Source: Stenotrophomonas sp. ASS1
Lineage (GTDB): Bacteria > Pseudomonadota > Gammaproteobacteria > Xanthomonadales > Xanthomonadaceae
Length of the DNA: 64,000 bases
Assembly (NCBI RefSeq): GCF_004346925.1
Contig: NZ_CP031167.1
Span: forward strand, 516,001-580,000
Direction: 5' to 3'
In this document: positions 7,070 through 16,274 of the stretch, in pieces
Layout: the number at the start of each line of letters is the position of its first letter
Position numbering within the stretch: position 1 is the first letter of the stretch
Translations under genes and position numbers: made by a program
Notes under the pieces: model-generated
Seen by the model: the letters and a program-made list of their open reading frames with translations, nothing else
Database searches by the model: none
What the model was told of the DNA's origin: nothing

Positions 7070-9709
7070 ATGCCCAAGCACACCCTGCTCGTGGCGGCCC
7101 TGGCCGTCGCTCTGGCCGCGCCTTTGTCCGCCGCCGCCGAAACCTCCGCCGACGCCAGTGGCGAAGCCAGCACCCTGGCCGCCGTGCGCGTCACCGGTTC
7201 CAACATCAAGCGCACCGATACCGAGGCCTCCAACCCGGTGCAGGTGATCGGCCGCCAGCAGCTGGAACAGACCGGCAAGGCCACCGTGGCCGATGTGCTG
7301 CGCTCGATCTCGGCCAACACCGGCAACGCCAGCAACGAAACCACCAACAACGGCTGGGCCTCCGGCTCGGCCGGCATCGGCCTGCGTGGCCTGTCGCAGA
7401 AGAACACGCTGGTGCTGCTCAATGGCCGTCGCCTGGCCAACTACGGCTTCCCGGCCGGTGGCCTGTCCGACACCTTTGTCGATCTCAACGCGTTGCCGCT
7501 GGTCGCGGTCGAACGCATCGAAGTGCTCAAGGATGGCGCCTCGGCGGTCTACGGCTCCGACGCCGTGGCCGGTGTGGTCAACATCATCACCCGGCAGAAC
7601 TTCGAAGGCGCCGAGATCGGCGGCAGCTTCGGCGGCGCCGACCAGGGCGGCCTGCACGAGCAGAACCTGAAGTTCGTCGGCGGCCTCGGTGATCTCGATA
7701 CCGATGGCTACAACATCCTCTTCAGCCTGCAGGGCTACAACCGCGAACGCCTGGATCAGGACGAACGCAACCTGACAAAGAGCGGCATCTACACCGACAA
7801 GCCCGGCGGCCGCTGGAACGGCTGGTCGGCCAAGGGCGCGCGCTACCTGGTCAACGGCGTCTCGGTGCCGATGCTCGATGCCAACGGTAACTGCCCGACC
7901 GGCACCACCCGCGTGGCCAGCGCACCGATCGACGGCCTGGCCGGCGACACCTGCGGCTTCAACCAGGCACCGTTCACCACGCTGATCCCCTCGACCAAGC
8001 GCTACCAGGCCTACGCCAACGGTACCTTCCGCCTGAACGACAACGTCGAAGCGTTCGGCGAAGTGCTGTACAGCCAGATCAAGAGTGCTGCGTGGTTCGG
8101 CAGCAGCCCGTTCTTCACCCTGGAGAGCGGCCGCTTCGCACTGAACGCGAACAGCGGCCTGGCCGAGCCGGTGTCGTCGCTGCTGCCGGCCAACAATCCG
8201 TACAACCCGTACGGCCGCGCGATCCCGATCGAGTACACCTTCTTCGACCTGGGCGGCACGATCAAGACCAACCGTTCCACCGCCTACCGCGGCGTGTTCG
8301 GCCTGCGTGGCACCACCGCGTCGTGGGACTGGGAAGTGGCCGCGTTCGGTGCACGCAGCAGCGAGCGCGAGAGCGTGTCCGGTGGCTTCGCCAACCGCTG
8401 GGCGCTGGCCGATGCGCTGGCCACCGGCAGTTACAACCTGCTGAACCCGGCCGCCACGCCGCAGTCGGTGCGTGACTCGATCAACATCGCCACACTGCGT
8501 CCGGCCGAGTCCAAGCTGCAGGGCATCGACGCGAAGATCTCCGGCAGCCTGGGTCATACCTGGGCAGGTGAGATCGGCTTCGCTGCCGGTGCCGAGTGGC
8601 GCCGTGAGAAGCTCGATTCCAACAACCCGTGGCAGATCGATGCCGGCCTGCAGGTGCGCCCGGCGATCGCCGAAGTGCACGGCAAACGCCAGGTCAGTGC
8701 GGCCTACGCCGAAGTGAACGTGCCGCTGGCATCGACGCTGGAGCTGTCCGCTGCCGCGCGCGCCGATCACTACGATGATTTCGGCGATGCGTTCTCGCCG
8801 AAGATCGGCCTGCGCTGGCAGCCGCTCGACTTCCTGCTGGTGCGTGCCTCGGCCTCGAAGGGCTTCCGCGCTCCGTCGCTGTCGGAGAACTCCAACAGCA
8901 CCAGCATCGCCTACGGCAGCGTGGTCGATCCGCGTGACCCGGACGTGCCGGGCTCGCGCCAGAACCCGACCTTCTTCACCGTCGGCAACAACGAACTGAA
9001 GCCCGAGCGCACCAAGAGCGTGAACTTCGGCGTGGTGCTGTCGCCGTGGGCCAATACCAACCTGAGCGTGGACTACTACCGCATCCAGCTGGACAACCTG
9101 GTCGGTACCAACAACACCCAGACCCTGGTCAACGACAACGTGGCCGGCGCCGTGCAGCGCGATGAGCGCGGCAAGCTGCAGGCGGTCTACAACCGCTACC
9201 AGAACCTGAGCGAGCTGAAGACCTCGGGCATCGACGTCGAGCTGCGCCAGCGCATCCCGACCGCTGCGCTGGGTGACTTCACCGTGTCCTCGGCCTACAC
9301 CCACGTGCGCGACTACCGTCGCCCGACCGTGGTCGGCGGCCCACTGGTGGACTACGCCGGCAGCAACCTGGGCGCAACCCTGCCCAAGGACAAGGCCACC
9401 ACCACGCTGGACTGGAAGTACGGCGACTTCAACGCAGCCGTGACCTGGTACTACACCAGCAGCTACCGCCAGGAAGCCAGTACCGCCGCCAAGGCCGTGC
9501 AGCAGCGTGTCGGCAGCTACAGCCAGTACGACCTGTACCTGGCCTACACCGGCATCGACAAGCTGACCGTGTACGCCAAGGTGCAGAACCTGGCCGACAA
9601 GACGCCGCCGTACGACGCCTCGTTCCCGGGCATCCGCGCGCCGTACGACTTCAGCCAGTACGACCTGCGTGGCCGCTACTTCACGCTGGGCTTCGATTAC
9701 CGCTTCTGA
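7070..9709 (+). CDS. TonB-dependent outer membrane receptor
   Basis: An 879-residue outer-membrane active transporter. A signal peptide covers about residues 1-23 (cleavage near AAA/ETS). A TonB-box-like segment precedes the plug domain ([12 protein letters not shown], then [22 protein letters not shown] and [27 protein letters not shown]). The rest is the 22-strand barrel, and the protein ends in an aromatic residue (GFDYRF), as barrel proteins should. The frame is open back to 6986, but only the Met at 7070 gives a signal peptide. A secreted M14 peptidase follows 74 bp downstream on the same strand, so the cargo may be a peptide or an amino-acid-derived compound; that is inference. A tandem repeat upstream may be its operator. 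Confidence 0.93.
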   Translation: MPKHTLLVAALAVALAAPLSAAAETSADASGEASTLAAVRVTGSNIKRTDTEASNPVQVIGRQQLEQTGKATVADVLRSISANTGNASNETTNNGWASGSAGIGLRGLSQKNTLVLLNGRRLANYGFPAGGLSDTFVDLNALPLVAVERIEVLKDGASAVYGSDAVAGVVNIITRQNFEGAEIGGSFGGADQGGLHEQNLKFVGGLGDLDTDGYNILFSLQGYNRERLDQDERNLTKSGIYTDKPGGRWNGWSAKGARYLVNGVSVPMLDANGNCPTGTTRVASAPIDGLAGDTCGFNQAPFTTLIPSTKRYQAYANGTFRLNDNVEAFGEVLYSQIKSAAWFGSSPFFTLESGRFALNANSGLAEPVSSLLPANNPYNPYGRAIPIEYTFFDLGGTIKTNRSTAYRGVFGLRGTTASWDWEVAAFGARSSERESVSGGFANRWALADALATGSYNLLNPAATPQSVRDSINIATLRPAESKLQGIDAKISGSLGHTWAGEIGFAAGAEWRREKLDSNNPWQIDAGLQVRPAIAEVHGKRQVSAAYAEVNVPLASTLELSAAARADHYDDFGDAFSPKIGLRWQPLDFLLVRASASKGFRAPSLSENSNSTSIAYGSVVDPRDPDVPGSRQNPTFFTVGNNELKPERTKSVNFGVVLSPWANTNLSVDYYRIQLDNLVGTNNTQTLVNDNVAGAVQRDERGKLQAVYNRYQNLSELKTSGIDVELRQRIPTAALGDFTVSSAYTHVRDYRRPTVVGGPLVDYAGSNLGATLPKDKATTTLDWKYGDFNAAVTWYYTSSYRQEASTAAKAVQQRVGSYSQYDLYLAYTGIDKLTVYAKVQNLADKTPPYDASFPGIRAPYDFSQYDLRGRYFTLGFDYRF

Positions 9710-9718
9710 TCCATCCGC

Positions 9719-9749
9719 CGCGGCCGGTCACCTGAAGGGACCGGCCGCG
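9719..9749 (+). terminator. GC-rich intercistronic hairpin
   Basis: Perfect 11-bp stem (9719-9729 with 9739-9749) and a 9-nt loop between the receptor stop and the peptidase start. There is no T-run after it, so it is more likely a partial terminator or an mRNA-stabilising hairpin inside an operon than a full terminator. Confidence 0.45.
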
Positions 9750-9783
9750 CGACTGTCTGCCGTTGTGTTCCAGGGGAGTCATC

Positions 9784-12378
9784 GTGTCCTTGCATCGCCG
9801 TGCCGTTCTTCCGTTGCTGCTTGCCGCCGCCACCGCACTGTCCTCGCCGCAGCCGGCGCAGGCACAGAGCGCGTACTTCTTCCCGCAGGTGACCGACGCA
9901 GCGGCGTTCGATGCAGCGGTGCCCACGCCGGAGCAGTTCCTCGGCTACCCGATCGGCAGCCGTTACACCCGGCACGACCAGCTGGTGGCGTACTTCCAGG
10001 AACTTGCGAAACGCTCGGACAAGATCAGCGTGCGCGAGATCGGCCGCAGCTATGAAGGTCGCCCGCTGCTGATCGCCACCGTCACTGCTGCAGGCAACCA
10101 CGCGCGGCTGGAACAGATCCGCCAGCAGCACGCGACCCTGGCCGATCCGGGGCAGCCGCGCAGCGCCGCCGGTGACAGCCCGGTGGTGGTGTGGCTGGGC
10201 TACAGCGTGCATGGCAACGAGACCTCCAGTGCCGAAGCGGCGATGCTGACGGCGTACTACCTGGTGGCCAACCGCAGCGCCGAAACCCAGCAGTGGCTGC
10301 AGCAGGCGGTGGTGCTGTTCGACCCGGCACAGAATCCGGATGGCCGTGATCGTGCCGCCAACTGGCACAACGCCTGGGCCTCTGATCCGGCCTCGGCCGA
10401 CCCGGCCGACAAGGAACACGTTGAGCCGTTCCCGCAGGGCCGCACCAACCACTACTTCACCGATCTCAACCGCGACTGGCTGGCCCTGACCCAGCAGGAC
10501 TCGCGGCCGAAGGTGGAGGTGTTCCACCAGTGGTACCCGAACGTGCAGATTGATTTCCACGAGATGGGCAAGGACAGCACCTATTACTTCGAACCGTCGC
10601 CGAAGAGCATGCACAGCCCGCTGATTCCGGCGGCGTCGTACGAATTCAACAAGACTCTGGCCAAGTACCACGCGCAGGCGCTGGATGCGCTGGGCTCGCT
10701 GTACTACACCGGCGAGAACTTCGACAACTTCTCGCCGGTGTACGGCTCGACCTATCCTGATTTCCACGGTGCCGTCGGCGTTACCGTCGAGCAGGCCAGC
10801 TCGCGGGGCCGCGTGCAGGAGTCGATGAATGGTCTGCTGACGTTCCCGTTCACCATCCGCAACCAGGTGGCTACCGGGCTGGGCACGGTGCGCGGCGCGT
10901 TAGCCGAGCGCAGCGGCCTGTTCGACCTGCAGAAGCAGTTCTTCCAGAGCGCGTTGAAGCAGGCCGCACAGCAGCCGGTGAAGAGCTTCGTATTCGGCGA
11001 TGCGCATGACCCCGCATTGACCCGTCGTTTGCTGGAGCTGTTGCTGCTGCATCGCATCGAGGTGCGCGCGCTGGATCGTGACGTCAGTGTCGATGGTCAG
11101 CGCTTCGATGCCGGCAGCGCCTACGTGGTGCCGGTGCAGCAGGCGCAGTTCCGCCTGGTGCATTCGATCTTTGCCGAGACGCCGCCGATCAAGGGCGATG
11201 TGTTCTACGGCAGCACCAGCTACGCGATTGCACCGGCCTACGGCGTGGCCTTCGCCGGTAGCCGCAGCCGCATCGACGGCGGCGCACGCGTGGCGGCGCT
11301 GCCGGCGGAGCAGGGCACCGTGCTGGGCGGCCAGGCAGGATTCGCCTACGCGATCGACTGGCGCGACTACAATGCCGGGCGCGCGCTGGCCGCGCTGCAG
11401 GGCAAGGGCGTGAATGCACGCGCGGCATTCCAGCCGTTCACCACCGCGACCGCGCAGGGCGAGGTCAGCTTCGCCGCCGGCAGCCTGGTCATTCCGGTCA
11501 CTGGGCAGTCGCTGCAGGGTGCGGCGCTGCTTGAGGCAGTGACATCCGCCGCACGCGAGGCAGGTGTGCAGGTGCACGCGCTGTCCAGTGGCCGCAGCCG
11601 CGAAGGCATCGACCTCGGCAGTGACGGCGTCAAAGCGCTGCGCAAGCCTGCGGTGGCACTCGTGATGGGCGAGGGCGTGGCCGCCACCGAAATCGGATCG
11701 GCGTGGTTCCTGTTGGACCAACAGCTGCGGTTGCCGGCCAGCAAGCTGGATCCGCAACAGCTGGGCAAAGTGCCGCTGGACCGCTACACCACCATCGTGT
11801 TGTCCGGCGGCACCTATACCGGCGTCGATGCCACGGCGGTGGCTGCACTGAAGCGCTGGGTGCAGGCCGGTGGTTCGTTGGTGACCTACGGCAGTGCCTC
11901 GAAATGGGCGATCGAACAGAAGCTGGCCGACGGCGAGAAGCTTGGCAAGGAAGAAGAAACCGCTGACGAGAGCCGCCGTGCGTTTGGTGACCAGCGTGAC
12001 ATCGCTGCGATCGAGCGGGTCAGCGGCAATATCCTCAGTGCCGACGTGGATACCAGTCATCCGCTGGCGTTCGGTGTGCCACGCCGGCAGCTGGCGATCA
12101 ACAAGGAGAACACGGTAACGCTGCAGCCGAGCACGAACCCGTTCTCGACGGTGGTGCGCATCGACACGCCGCCGCGGGTGAATGGTTATCTGTCCGAGCG
12201 CAACCGCGCGCGGGTGGCAGGCAGCGCGTGGCTGCTGGTGTCGGCGCAAGGGCAGGGCAACGTGGTGCTGTTTGCCGATGATCCGGCGCATCGCAAGTAC
12301 TGGCACGGGACGGATCGACTGCTGGTCAACGCGATCTTCTTCGGAAGTCTGGTGAATCCGAGTAAAGTGCGGGGTTGA
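9784..12378 (+). CDS. Secreted M14-family zinc carboxypeptidase
   Basis: An 864-residue exported metallopeptidase. The GTG at 9784 is chosen because GGGGAG lies 5 nt upstream; the frame opens at 9763 only with a TTG. A signal peptide ends near PAQAQ/SAYF. The zinc ligands of family M14 are visible: His143 and Glu146 in SVHGNETSS, and His259 in DFHEMG. The large C-terminal half (about 380-864) has no feature I recognise by motif, but such extensions with a glutamine-amidotransferase-like fold are common in long M14 proteins of this group. It probably releases C-terminal residues from peptides in the periplasm or outside the cell. It forms a likely unit with the receptor upstream. Confidence 0.87.
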   Translation: MSLHRRAVLPLLLAAATALSSPQPAQAQSAYFFPQVTDAAAFDAAVPTPEQFLGYPIGSRYTRHDQLVAYFQELAKRSDKISVREIGRSYEGRPLLIATVTAAGNHARLEQIRQQHATLADPGQPRSAAGDSPVVVWLGYSVHGNETSSAEAAMLTAYYLVANRSAETQQWLQQAVVLFDPAQNPDGRDRAANWHNAWASDPASADPADKEHVEPFPQGRTNHYFTDLNRDWLALTQQDSRPKVEVFHQWYPNVQIDFHEMGKDSTYYFEPSPKSMHSPLIPAASYEFNKTLAKYHAQALDALGSLYYTGENFDNFSPVYGSTYPDFHGAVGVTVEQASSRGRVQESMNGLLTFPFTIRNQVATGLGTVRGALAERSGLFDLQKQFFQSALKQAAQQPVKSFVFGDAHDPALTRRLLELLLLHRIEVRALDRDVSVDGQRFDAGSAYVVPVQQAQFRLVHSIFAETPPIKGDVFYGSTSYAIAPAYGVAFAGSRSRIDGGARVAALPAEQGTVLGGQAGFAYAIDWRDYNAGRALAALQGKGVNARAAFQPFTTATAQGEVSFAAGSLVIPVTGQSLQGAALLEAVTSAAREAGVQVHALSSGRSREGIDLGSDGVKALRKPAVALVMGEGVAATEIGSAWFLLDQQLRLPASKLDPQQLGKVPLDRYTTIVLSGGTYTGVDATAVAALKRWVQAGGSLVTYGSASKWAIEQKLADGEKLGKEEETADESRRAFGDQRDIAAIERVSGNILSADVDTSHPLAFGVPRRQLAINKENTVTLQPSTNPFSTVVRIDTPPRVNGYLSERNRARVAGSAWLLVSAQGQGNVVLFADDPAHRKYWHGTDRLLVNAIFFGSLVNPSKVRG

Positions 12379-12406
12379 GGCTTTACGCGCTTTGATTGAT
12401 GCGTGT

Positions 12407-12513
12407 GGGGGAGGCCGGGCGGGCCGCGCAGGACACGCTGTAAATACGTCCATGTAAGCTCGATCGGCGCATCCATGCGCCTCACGGTCCTGCGCAGCCC
12501 GCCCGGCCTCCCC
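12407..12513. repeat. Three-stem palindromic element, copy A (forward)
   Basis: Outer arms of 26 bp (12407-12432 and 12488-12513) pair with one mismatch. Inside are two small hairpins, TACGTCCATGTA and GGCGCATCCATGCGCC, separated by AGCTCGATC. The internal order (CGTAAA, hairpin 1, GCTCG, hairpin 2, TCACG) recurs in five other copies in the window. It lies just past the peptidase stop codon and pairs, in inverted orientation, with the copy at 12675. The 526-bp gap around these copies holds no supported gene. Confidence 0.75.
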
Positions 12514-12564
12514 TCGACAGTTTCCTGCGGGCGCGGACGCATCAAACCCAAGGCGGGAGCAAGG

Positions 12565-12590
12565 GCAAAAGCAAAAGCAAAAGCAAAAGC
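12565..12590. repeat. Short tandem repeat (GCAAAA)4
   Basis: Four perfect head-to-tail copies of GCAAAA. It lies between palindrome copies A and B, where the other two composite elements carry six-base-periodic CGTCAA/CTGCAA stretches. A hairpin with CTTCTTC/GAAGAAG arms follows at about 12626-12658. Confidence 0.8.
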
Positions 12591-12674
12591 ATCAGCACTT
12601 GCTCTTGAACTTGATCTTGATCCTTCTTCGCCCGGCTACCCGGCGGGAGAAGAAGGCGCAGGCAATGCTTGAAG

Positions 12675-12780
12675 CGGATGGGCGTGGGGCCAGCGCAAAA
12701 CCGTGAGGCGCATGGATGCGCCGACCGAGCCCCCATGGATGGGTTTACGGCGTGTTTTGCGCTGGCCCCACGCCCATCCG
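12675..12780. repeat. Three-stem palindromic element, copy B (reverse)
   Basis: Perfect 26-bp outer arms (12675-12700 and 12755-12780) of a sequence unrelated to the arms of copy A. Read on the minus strand, the inside is CACGCCGTAAA, hairpin CCCATCCATGGG, GGCTCGGTC, hairpin GGCGCATCCATGCGCC, TCACG. All three stems are paired although they differ from other copies. Confidence 0.75.
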
Positions 12781-12827
12781 CCCTCAGCGCAACGCACCGC
12801 CGGCTTCTACTCACGGTAGCCAGCAAC

Positions 12828-12855
12828 AAAAAAGGACGGCGCGTCAGCGCCGTCC
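12828..12855 (-). terminator. Rho-independent terminator of the RNA helicase gene
   Basis: GGACGGCGC/GCGCCGTCC stem at 12834-12855 with loop GTCA. On the minus strand it is followed by six T residues. It lies 50 bp past the helicase stop codon. Confidence 0.85.
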
Positions 12856-12904
12856 CTCGATAGCCTTCCCGCGCAGCGGGAAGCACAACAGCTGTCAGCT
12901 GGGA

Positions 12905-14320
12905 TCAGCCGGCGCGACCGCCGCCGTTGCCACCCTGGCCGCGGCCACGGCCGCCACCATTGCCGCCACCGCCACGACGCTGGCCCTGACCGGCGCCTGC
13001 ACGCTGCTGGCCATTGCCACCGCCCTCGCGACGGCCACCACCGGCCTTCTTCGGGCCCGCATGCGCATGGCGCGGCGCATCGCCGTGCGGACGGCGTGCG
13101 TGGCTCTTGCGCGGTGCGCGCTCGCCGGTATCGTGCTCGGCCTTGCCCGGCGCACTGTTGCCCCAGCGGATCGGCGTCTGCAGCTCGAAGCCCGGCACAT
13201 CGCGGATGTCCATGTCGCGGCCCAGCAGGCGCACGATCGCGCGCAGCAGCTTCACTTCATCCTGCGCCACCAGCGAGATCGCCTGGCCGGTCGCGCCGTT
13301 GCGGCCGGTGCGGCCGATGCGGTGCACGTAATCTTCGGCCACCATCGGCAGGTCGAAGTTGATCACCTTCGGCAGCTCGTTGATGTCGATGCCGCGCGCG
13401 GCGATGTCGGTGGCCACCAGCACGGTCACGCGGCCGGCCTTGAAGTCGCCCAGCGCACGCAGGCGCTGGCCCTGGCTCTTGTTGCCGTGGATCGCCGCGG
13501 TCTTGATGCCCGACTTTTCCAGGAACGTGGCCAGCTTGTCGCTGCCGTGCTTGGTGCGGGCGAACACCAGGGTCTGCTCGCGGCTGTCCTGCGCCAGCAG
13601 GTGCAGCAGCAGGTCGCGCTTGCGGCCGGCATCGACCGGGTGCACGCGATGGGTGATGGTTTCGGCCACGGTGTTCTTCGGCGTCACCTGGATCTGTTCC
13701 GGGTTGCGCATGAACTCCAGCGCCAGCTGGCGGATGTTGTCCTCGAAGGTGGCCGAGAACAGCAGGGTCTGGCGGTTCTGCTTCGGCAGCTTGGCCAGGA
13801 TGCGCTTGATCGACGGCAGGAAGCCCATGTCGAGCATGCGGTCGGCTTCGTCCAGCACCAGCAGTTCAATGCCGGACAGGTCGATGCTGCGACGCTCCAG
13901 GTGGTCGATCAGGCGGCCCGGGCAGGCCACCAGTAGGTCCACGCCACGGCGCAGGATGTCCAGCTGGTTGCCCATGCCGACGCCACCGTAGATGCAGGCG
14001 CTGGGGATGCGCAGGTACTTGCTGTAGCCGCGCAGGCTGTCATGCACCTGAGTGGCCAGCTCGCGGGTCGGGGCCAGGATCAGCGCGCGCGGCTTGCGCG
14101 GGCCGCTGCGCACTTCCTGCGAGGCGGTGCCCAGGTGCTGCAGCAGCGGCAGGCCAAAGGCAGCGGTCTTGCCGGTACCGGTCTGTGCACCGGCCAGCAG
14201 GTCGCGACCGGCCAGCGCCAGCGGGATCGCCTGCTGCTGGATCGGGGTCGGGTTTTCGTAGCCCTGCTCGGCGAGCGCACGCAGCAGGAAGGGCGCCAGG
14301 CCCAGCGATTCAAAAGACAT
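12905..14320 (-). CDS. rhlE: DEAD-box ATP-dependent RNA helicase, RhlE-like
   Basis: A 471-residue RNA helicase with the full motif set: Q motif (YENPTPIQQQAIP), Walker A (AQTGTGKT), GG and PTREL motifs, DEAD box (VLDEADRMLDMG), SAT (LFSATF), and HRIGRTGR of the second RecA domain. The last ~100 residues are basic and low in complexity (GGGNGGGRGRGQGGNGGG), an RNA-binding tail typical of RhlE. It should act in RNA unwinding during ribosome maturation or mRNA decay, often in the cold. It is a single gene with its own terminator. A ~250-bp leader precedes it, with a CTGTCCGAACGGACAG hairpin near 14350, and beyond that lies a composite palindromic element. Confidence 0.92.
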   Translation of the reverse strand: MSFESLGLAPFLLRALAEQGYENPTPIQQQAIPLALAGRDLLAGAQTGTGKTAAFGLPLLQHLGTASQEVRSGPRKPRALILAPTRELATQVHDSLRGYSKYLRIPSACIYGGVGMGNQLDILRRGVDLLVACPGRLIDHLERRSIDLSGIELLVLDEADRMLDMGFLPSIKRILAKLPKQNRQTLLFSATFEDNIRQLALEFMRNPEQIQVTPKNTVAETITHRVHPVDAGRKRDLLLHLLAQDSREQTLVFARTKHGSDKLATFLEKSGIKTAAIHGNKSQGQRLRALGDFKAGRVTVLVATDIAARGIDINELPKVINFDLPMVAEDYVHRIGRTGRNGATGQAISLVAQDEVKLLRAIVRLLGRDMDIRDVPGFELQTPIRWGNSAPGKAEHDTGERAPRKSHARRPHGDAPRHAHAGPKKAGGGRREGGGNGQQRAGAGQGQRRGGGGNGGGRGRGQGGNGGGRAG

Positions 14321-14689
14321 TGAGATTGCTCCAAGTACAAGAAACGCCTGTCCGAACGGACAGACGGGGGCAGATCAAACTGATCGGCTGACTCGGAGCG
14401 TTCCCGTGAACCGCGCTGCGAGAATTGGGTGCAGCCGGCACGGAGCGCAGGCTGGAATGCGTGACGAACGGCGTCGGAGTGGGGGCGGGCGAAGAGGGCG
14501 GACCCTAGTCGCCGGCGGTCCCGGAGGGAAACGGACGGCCGCTGCAGACCCTGCAAGTCTAAACGATGTTTGAGACTTCACGCAAAAAGGCCTGTTCAGG
14601 TAGGGGGGCTCTCTGCAGGGCTGCGCCCTGCACCCGCAGAGGCCGAAGCAACGTCAGCGTCAACGTCAAAAGCCGGTTTCCTGAGGGAT

Positions 14690-14869
14690 GCGGGGTGGGT
14701 CCGGTTGCGGGGGGCGCTGCAAGTACCCCTCCGGGGCCCGGCCCAGCCGCTGGCGGCTGTGCGTTCGGGCGCTTGCGAAGCGGTGCTTCGCAAGCAAAGC
14801 GCCCTCACCCATGTAAGCTCGGTCGCCGCATCCATGCGGCTCACGCCCCCGCAACCGGACCCACCCCGC
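14690..14869. repeat. Three-stem palindromic element, copy C (forward, with insertion)
   Basis: Perfect 24-bp outer arms (14690-14713 and 14846-14869). Hairpin 2 (GCCGCATCCATGCGGC) is intact. Hairpin 1 is interrupted: relative to the other copies about 80 bp (14727-14808) are inserted between AAGTAC and CCATGTA. The insertion itself contains an 11-bp perfect hairpin (GCTTGCGAAGC/GCTTCGCAAGC) inside a GGGCGC/GCGCCC stem. Confidence 0.7.
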
Positions 14870-14979
14870 CTTCGAGAGTTTTCCGCGATCTGTCGAATCT
14901 CATTCGATCAATTTCGATATCTGACGGATTTCGACGATGAATGATGTGGATGTTCGATCCGTCATCGGGAAATTGTCAG

Positions 14980-15085
14980 GGGTGGGACGGTGTGGGTGGG
15001 CAGGACCGTTGGCGCCATGGATGGCGCCATCGAGCCACCAGGGACGGGTTTACGGCGTGTCCTGCCCACCCACACCGTCCCGCCC
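14980..15085. repeat. Three-stem palindromic element, copy D (reverse)
   Basis: Outer arms of 26 bp (14980-15005 and 15060-15085) with one G-T-compatible mismatch. On the minus strand the interior reads CACGCCGTAAA, hairpin CCCGTCCCTGGT, GGCTCGATG, hairpin GGCGCCATCCATGGCGCC, then AACGG. It is the inverted partner of copy C. Confidence 0.72.
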
Positions 15086-15270
15086 AGCTCACAGACAACC
15101 CAGAGCCGGCTGTTGCTGTTGACGTTGCCCTGGCTTGAAGCAGGTGCAGGGTGCAACCCTGCCGAACCCCCCACTACGGTAGGGTGGGCCGATGCCGCGC
15201 TGCAGCTTGGCGTCGACGCAGATTTGATTACACTTGAAACTTGTTTGCCCACGACTCCGGACACCCACCA

Positions 15271-16260
15271 ATGAAGCTTGGTTCTTTGAAGGAAGGCGGC
15301 CGCGACGGCACCCTGATCGTCGTCTCGCGTGACCTGCGCCACGGCGTGCGCGCCACCGGCATTGCCGCCACCCTGCAGCAGGCCCTGGAGGACTGGAGCC
15401 ACATCGCGCCGCGCCTGAACGCCCTGTACGAATCGCTCAACGCGGGCGACGCCGATGGCGTGTTCGACCTGGACCCGCAGGCGCTGGCCGCGCCGATGCC
15501 GCGTGCCTATGAGTTCGTCGATGGCAGCGCCTACCTGCCGCATGTCGAGCGCGTGCGCCGCGCCCGTGGCGCCGAGGTGCCGGAGAGCTTCTACACCGAC
15601 CCGCTGATGTACCAGGCGACCAGCGCCGGTTTCTACGGTCCGCGCGACGCGGTCAAGGTGGTCAGCGAGGACTATGGCATCGACCTGGAAGCAGAGATCG
15701 TGGTGATCACCGACGACGTGCCGATGGCCGCCACCCCGGAACAGGCCGCAGGCCATATCCAGCTGGTCGGCCTGGTCAACGATGTCTCGCTGCGCAACCT
15801 GATTCCGGGCGAGCTGGCCAAGGGCTTCGGCTTCCTGCAGTCCAAGCCGCGCTCGGCGCTGTCGCCGGTGTTCGTCACCCCCGACGAGCTGGGCGCCGCG
15901 TGGCAGGACAGCAAGGTGCACCTGCCGCTGCTGACCCACATCAACGGGCACTGGTTCGGTGCGCCGGAAGCGGGCGTGGACATGCAGTTCAACTTCGCCC
16001 AGCTGGTTGCGCATGCGGCCAAGACCCGTCCGCTCAGCGCCGGCACCATCGTTGGCTCTGGCACCATCGCCAACGAAGACACCAGCAAGGGTGCTTCGTG
16101 CTTCGCCGAACAGCGCGTGGTCGAAACCCTGCGCGACGGCAAGCCGAGCACGCCGTTCATGTCCTTCGGCGACGTGGTCCGCATCGAGATGCTCGATGCC
16201 GCCGGCAACAGCATCTTCGGTGCGATCGAGCAGCGCATCGAACAGGCGACCAGGCCCTGA
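15271..16260 (+). CDS. Fumarylacetoacetate hydrolase family protein
   Basis: A 329-residue cytosolic hydrolase of the FAH family. The catalytic domain covers about residues 85-325, with the acidic metal-binding region (YGIDLEAEIVVITDD) and SGTIANEDTSKGASCFAEQR near the C terminus. The start at 15271 is the first Met of the conserved sequence; an in-frame codon at 15241 has no support. Maleylacetoacetate isomerase follows after 14 bp, so the pair very likely performs the last two steps of tyrosine/homogentisate breakdown, giving fumarate and acetoacetate. Homogentisate dioxygenase is not in the window. The family also contains fumarylpyruvate hydrolases, so the exact substrate rests on the neighbour. 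Confidence 0.87.
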   Translation: MKLGSLKEGGRDGTLIVVSRDLRHGVRATGIAATLQQALEDWSHIAPRLNALYESLNAGDADGVFDLDPQALAAPMPRAYEFVDGSAYLPHVERVRRARGAEVPESFYTDPLMYQATSAGFYGPRDAVKVVSEDYGIDLEAEIVVITDDVPMAATPEQAAGHIQLVGLVNDVSLRNLIPGELAKGFGFLQSKPRSALSPVFVTPDELGAAWQDSKVHLPLLTHINGHWFGAPEAGVDMQFNFAQLVAHAAKTRPLSAGTIVGSGTIANEDTSKGASCFAEQRVVETLRDGKPSTPFMSFGDVVRIEMLDAAGNSIFGAIEQRIEQATRP

Positions 16261-16274
16261 GCAGAGAGGCGGCG

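Larger units (their letters stand above)
14615..15162. repeat. Composite nested-palindrome element 1
   Basis: This element fills most of the 950-bp gap between the divergent helicase and fumarylacetoacetate hydrolase genes. In order it holds a GCAGGG-CCCTGC hairpin (14615-14631), a CGTCAA-type periodic stretch, forward three-stem palindrome C (14690-14869), a ~110-bp centre starting TTCGAGAGTTTTCC, reverse palindrome D (14980-15085), a GTTGCTGTTGACGTTG stretch, and the hairpin again (15146-15162). The whole is roughly mirror-symmetric. A second element at 61427-61914 has the same plan. Frames open across it (for example 14566-14940) are by-products of the repeats. Confidence 0.75.

Noticed and set aside
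6515..9304. 929-codon minus-strand frame ending in QueD
   Set aside because: Only the last 120 codons are QueD. The rest is antisense to the TonB-dependent receptor, so it is not a fusion protein.
12565..12590. (GCAAAA)4 as a possible CRISPR or VNTR gene feature
   Set aside because: The unit is only 6 bp, with no spacers and no cas genes; it is a simple tandem repeat inside the palindrome pair.
14566..14940. Plus-strand frames of about 124 codons over composite element 1
   Set aside because: They run through palindromes and periodic repeats, have no ribosome site, and similar frames appear wherever the repeat occurs.
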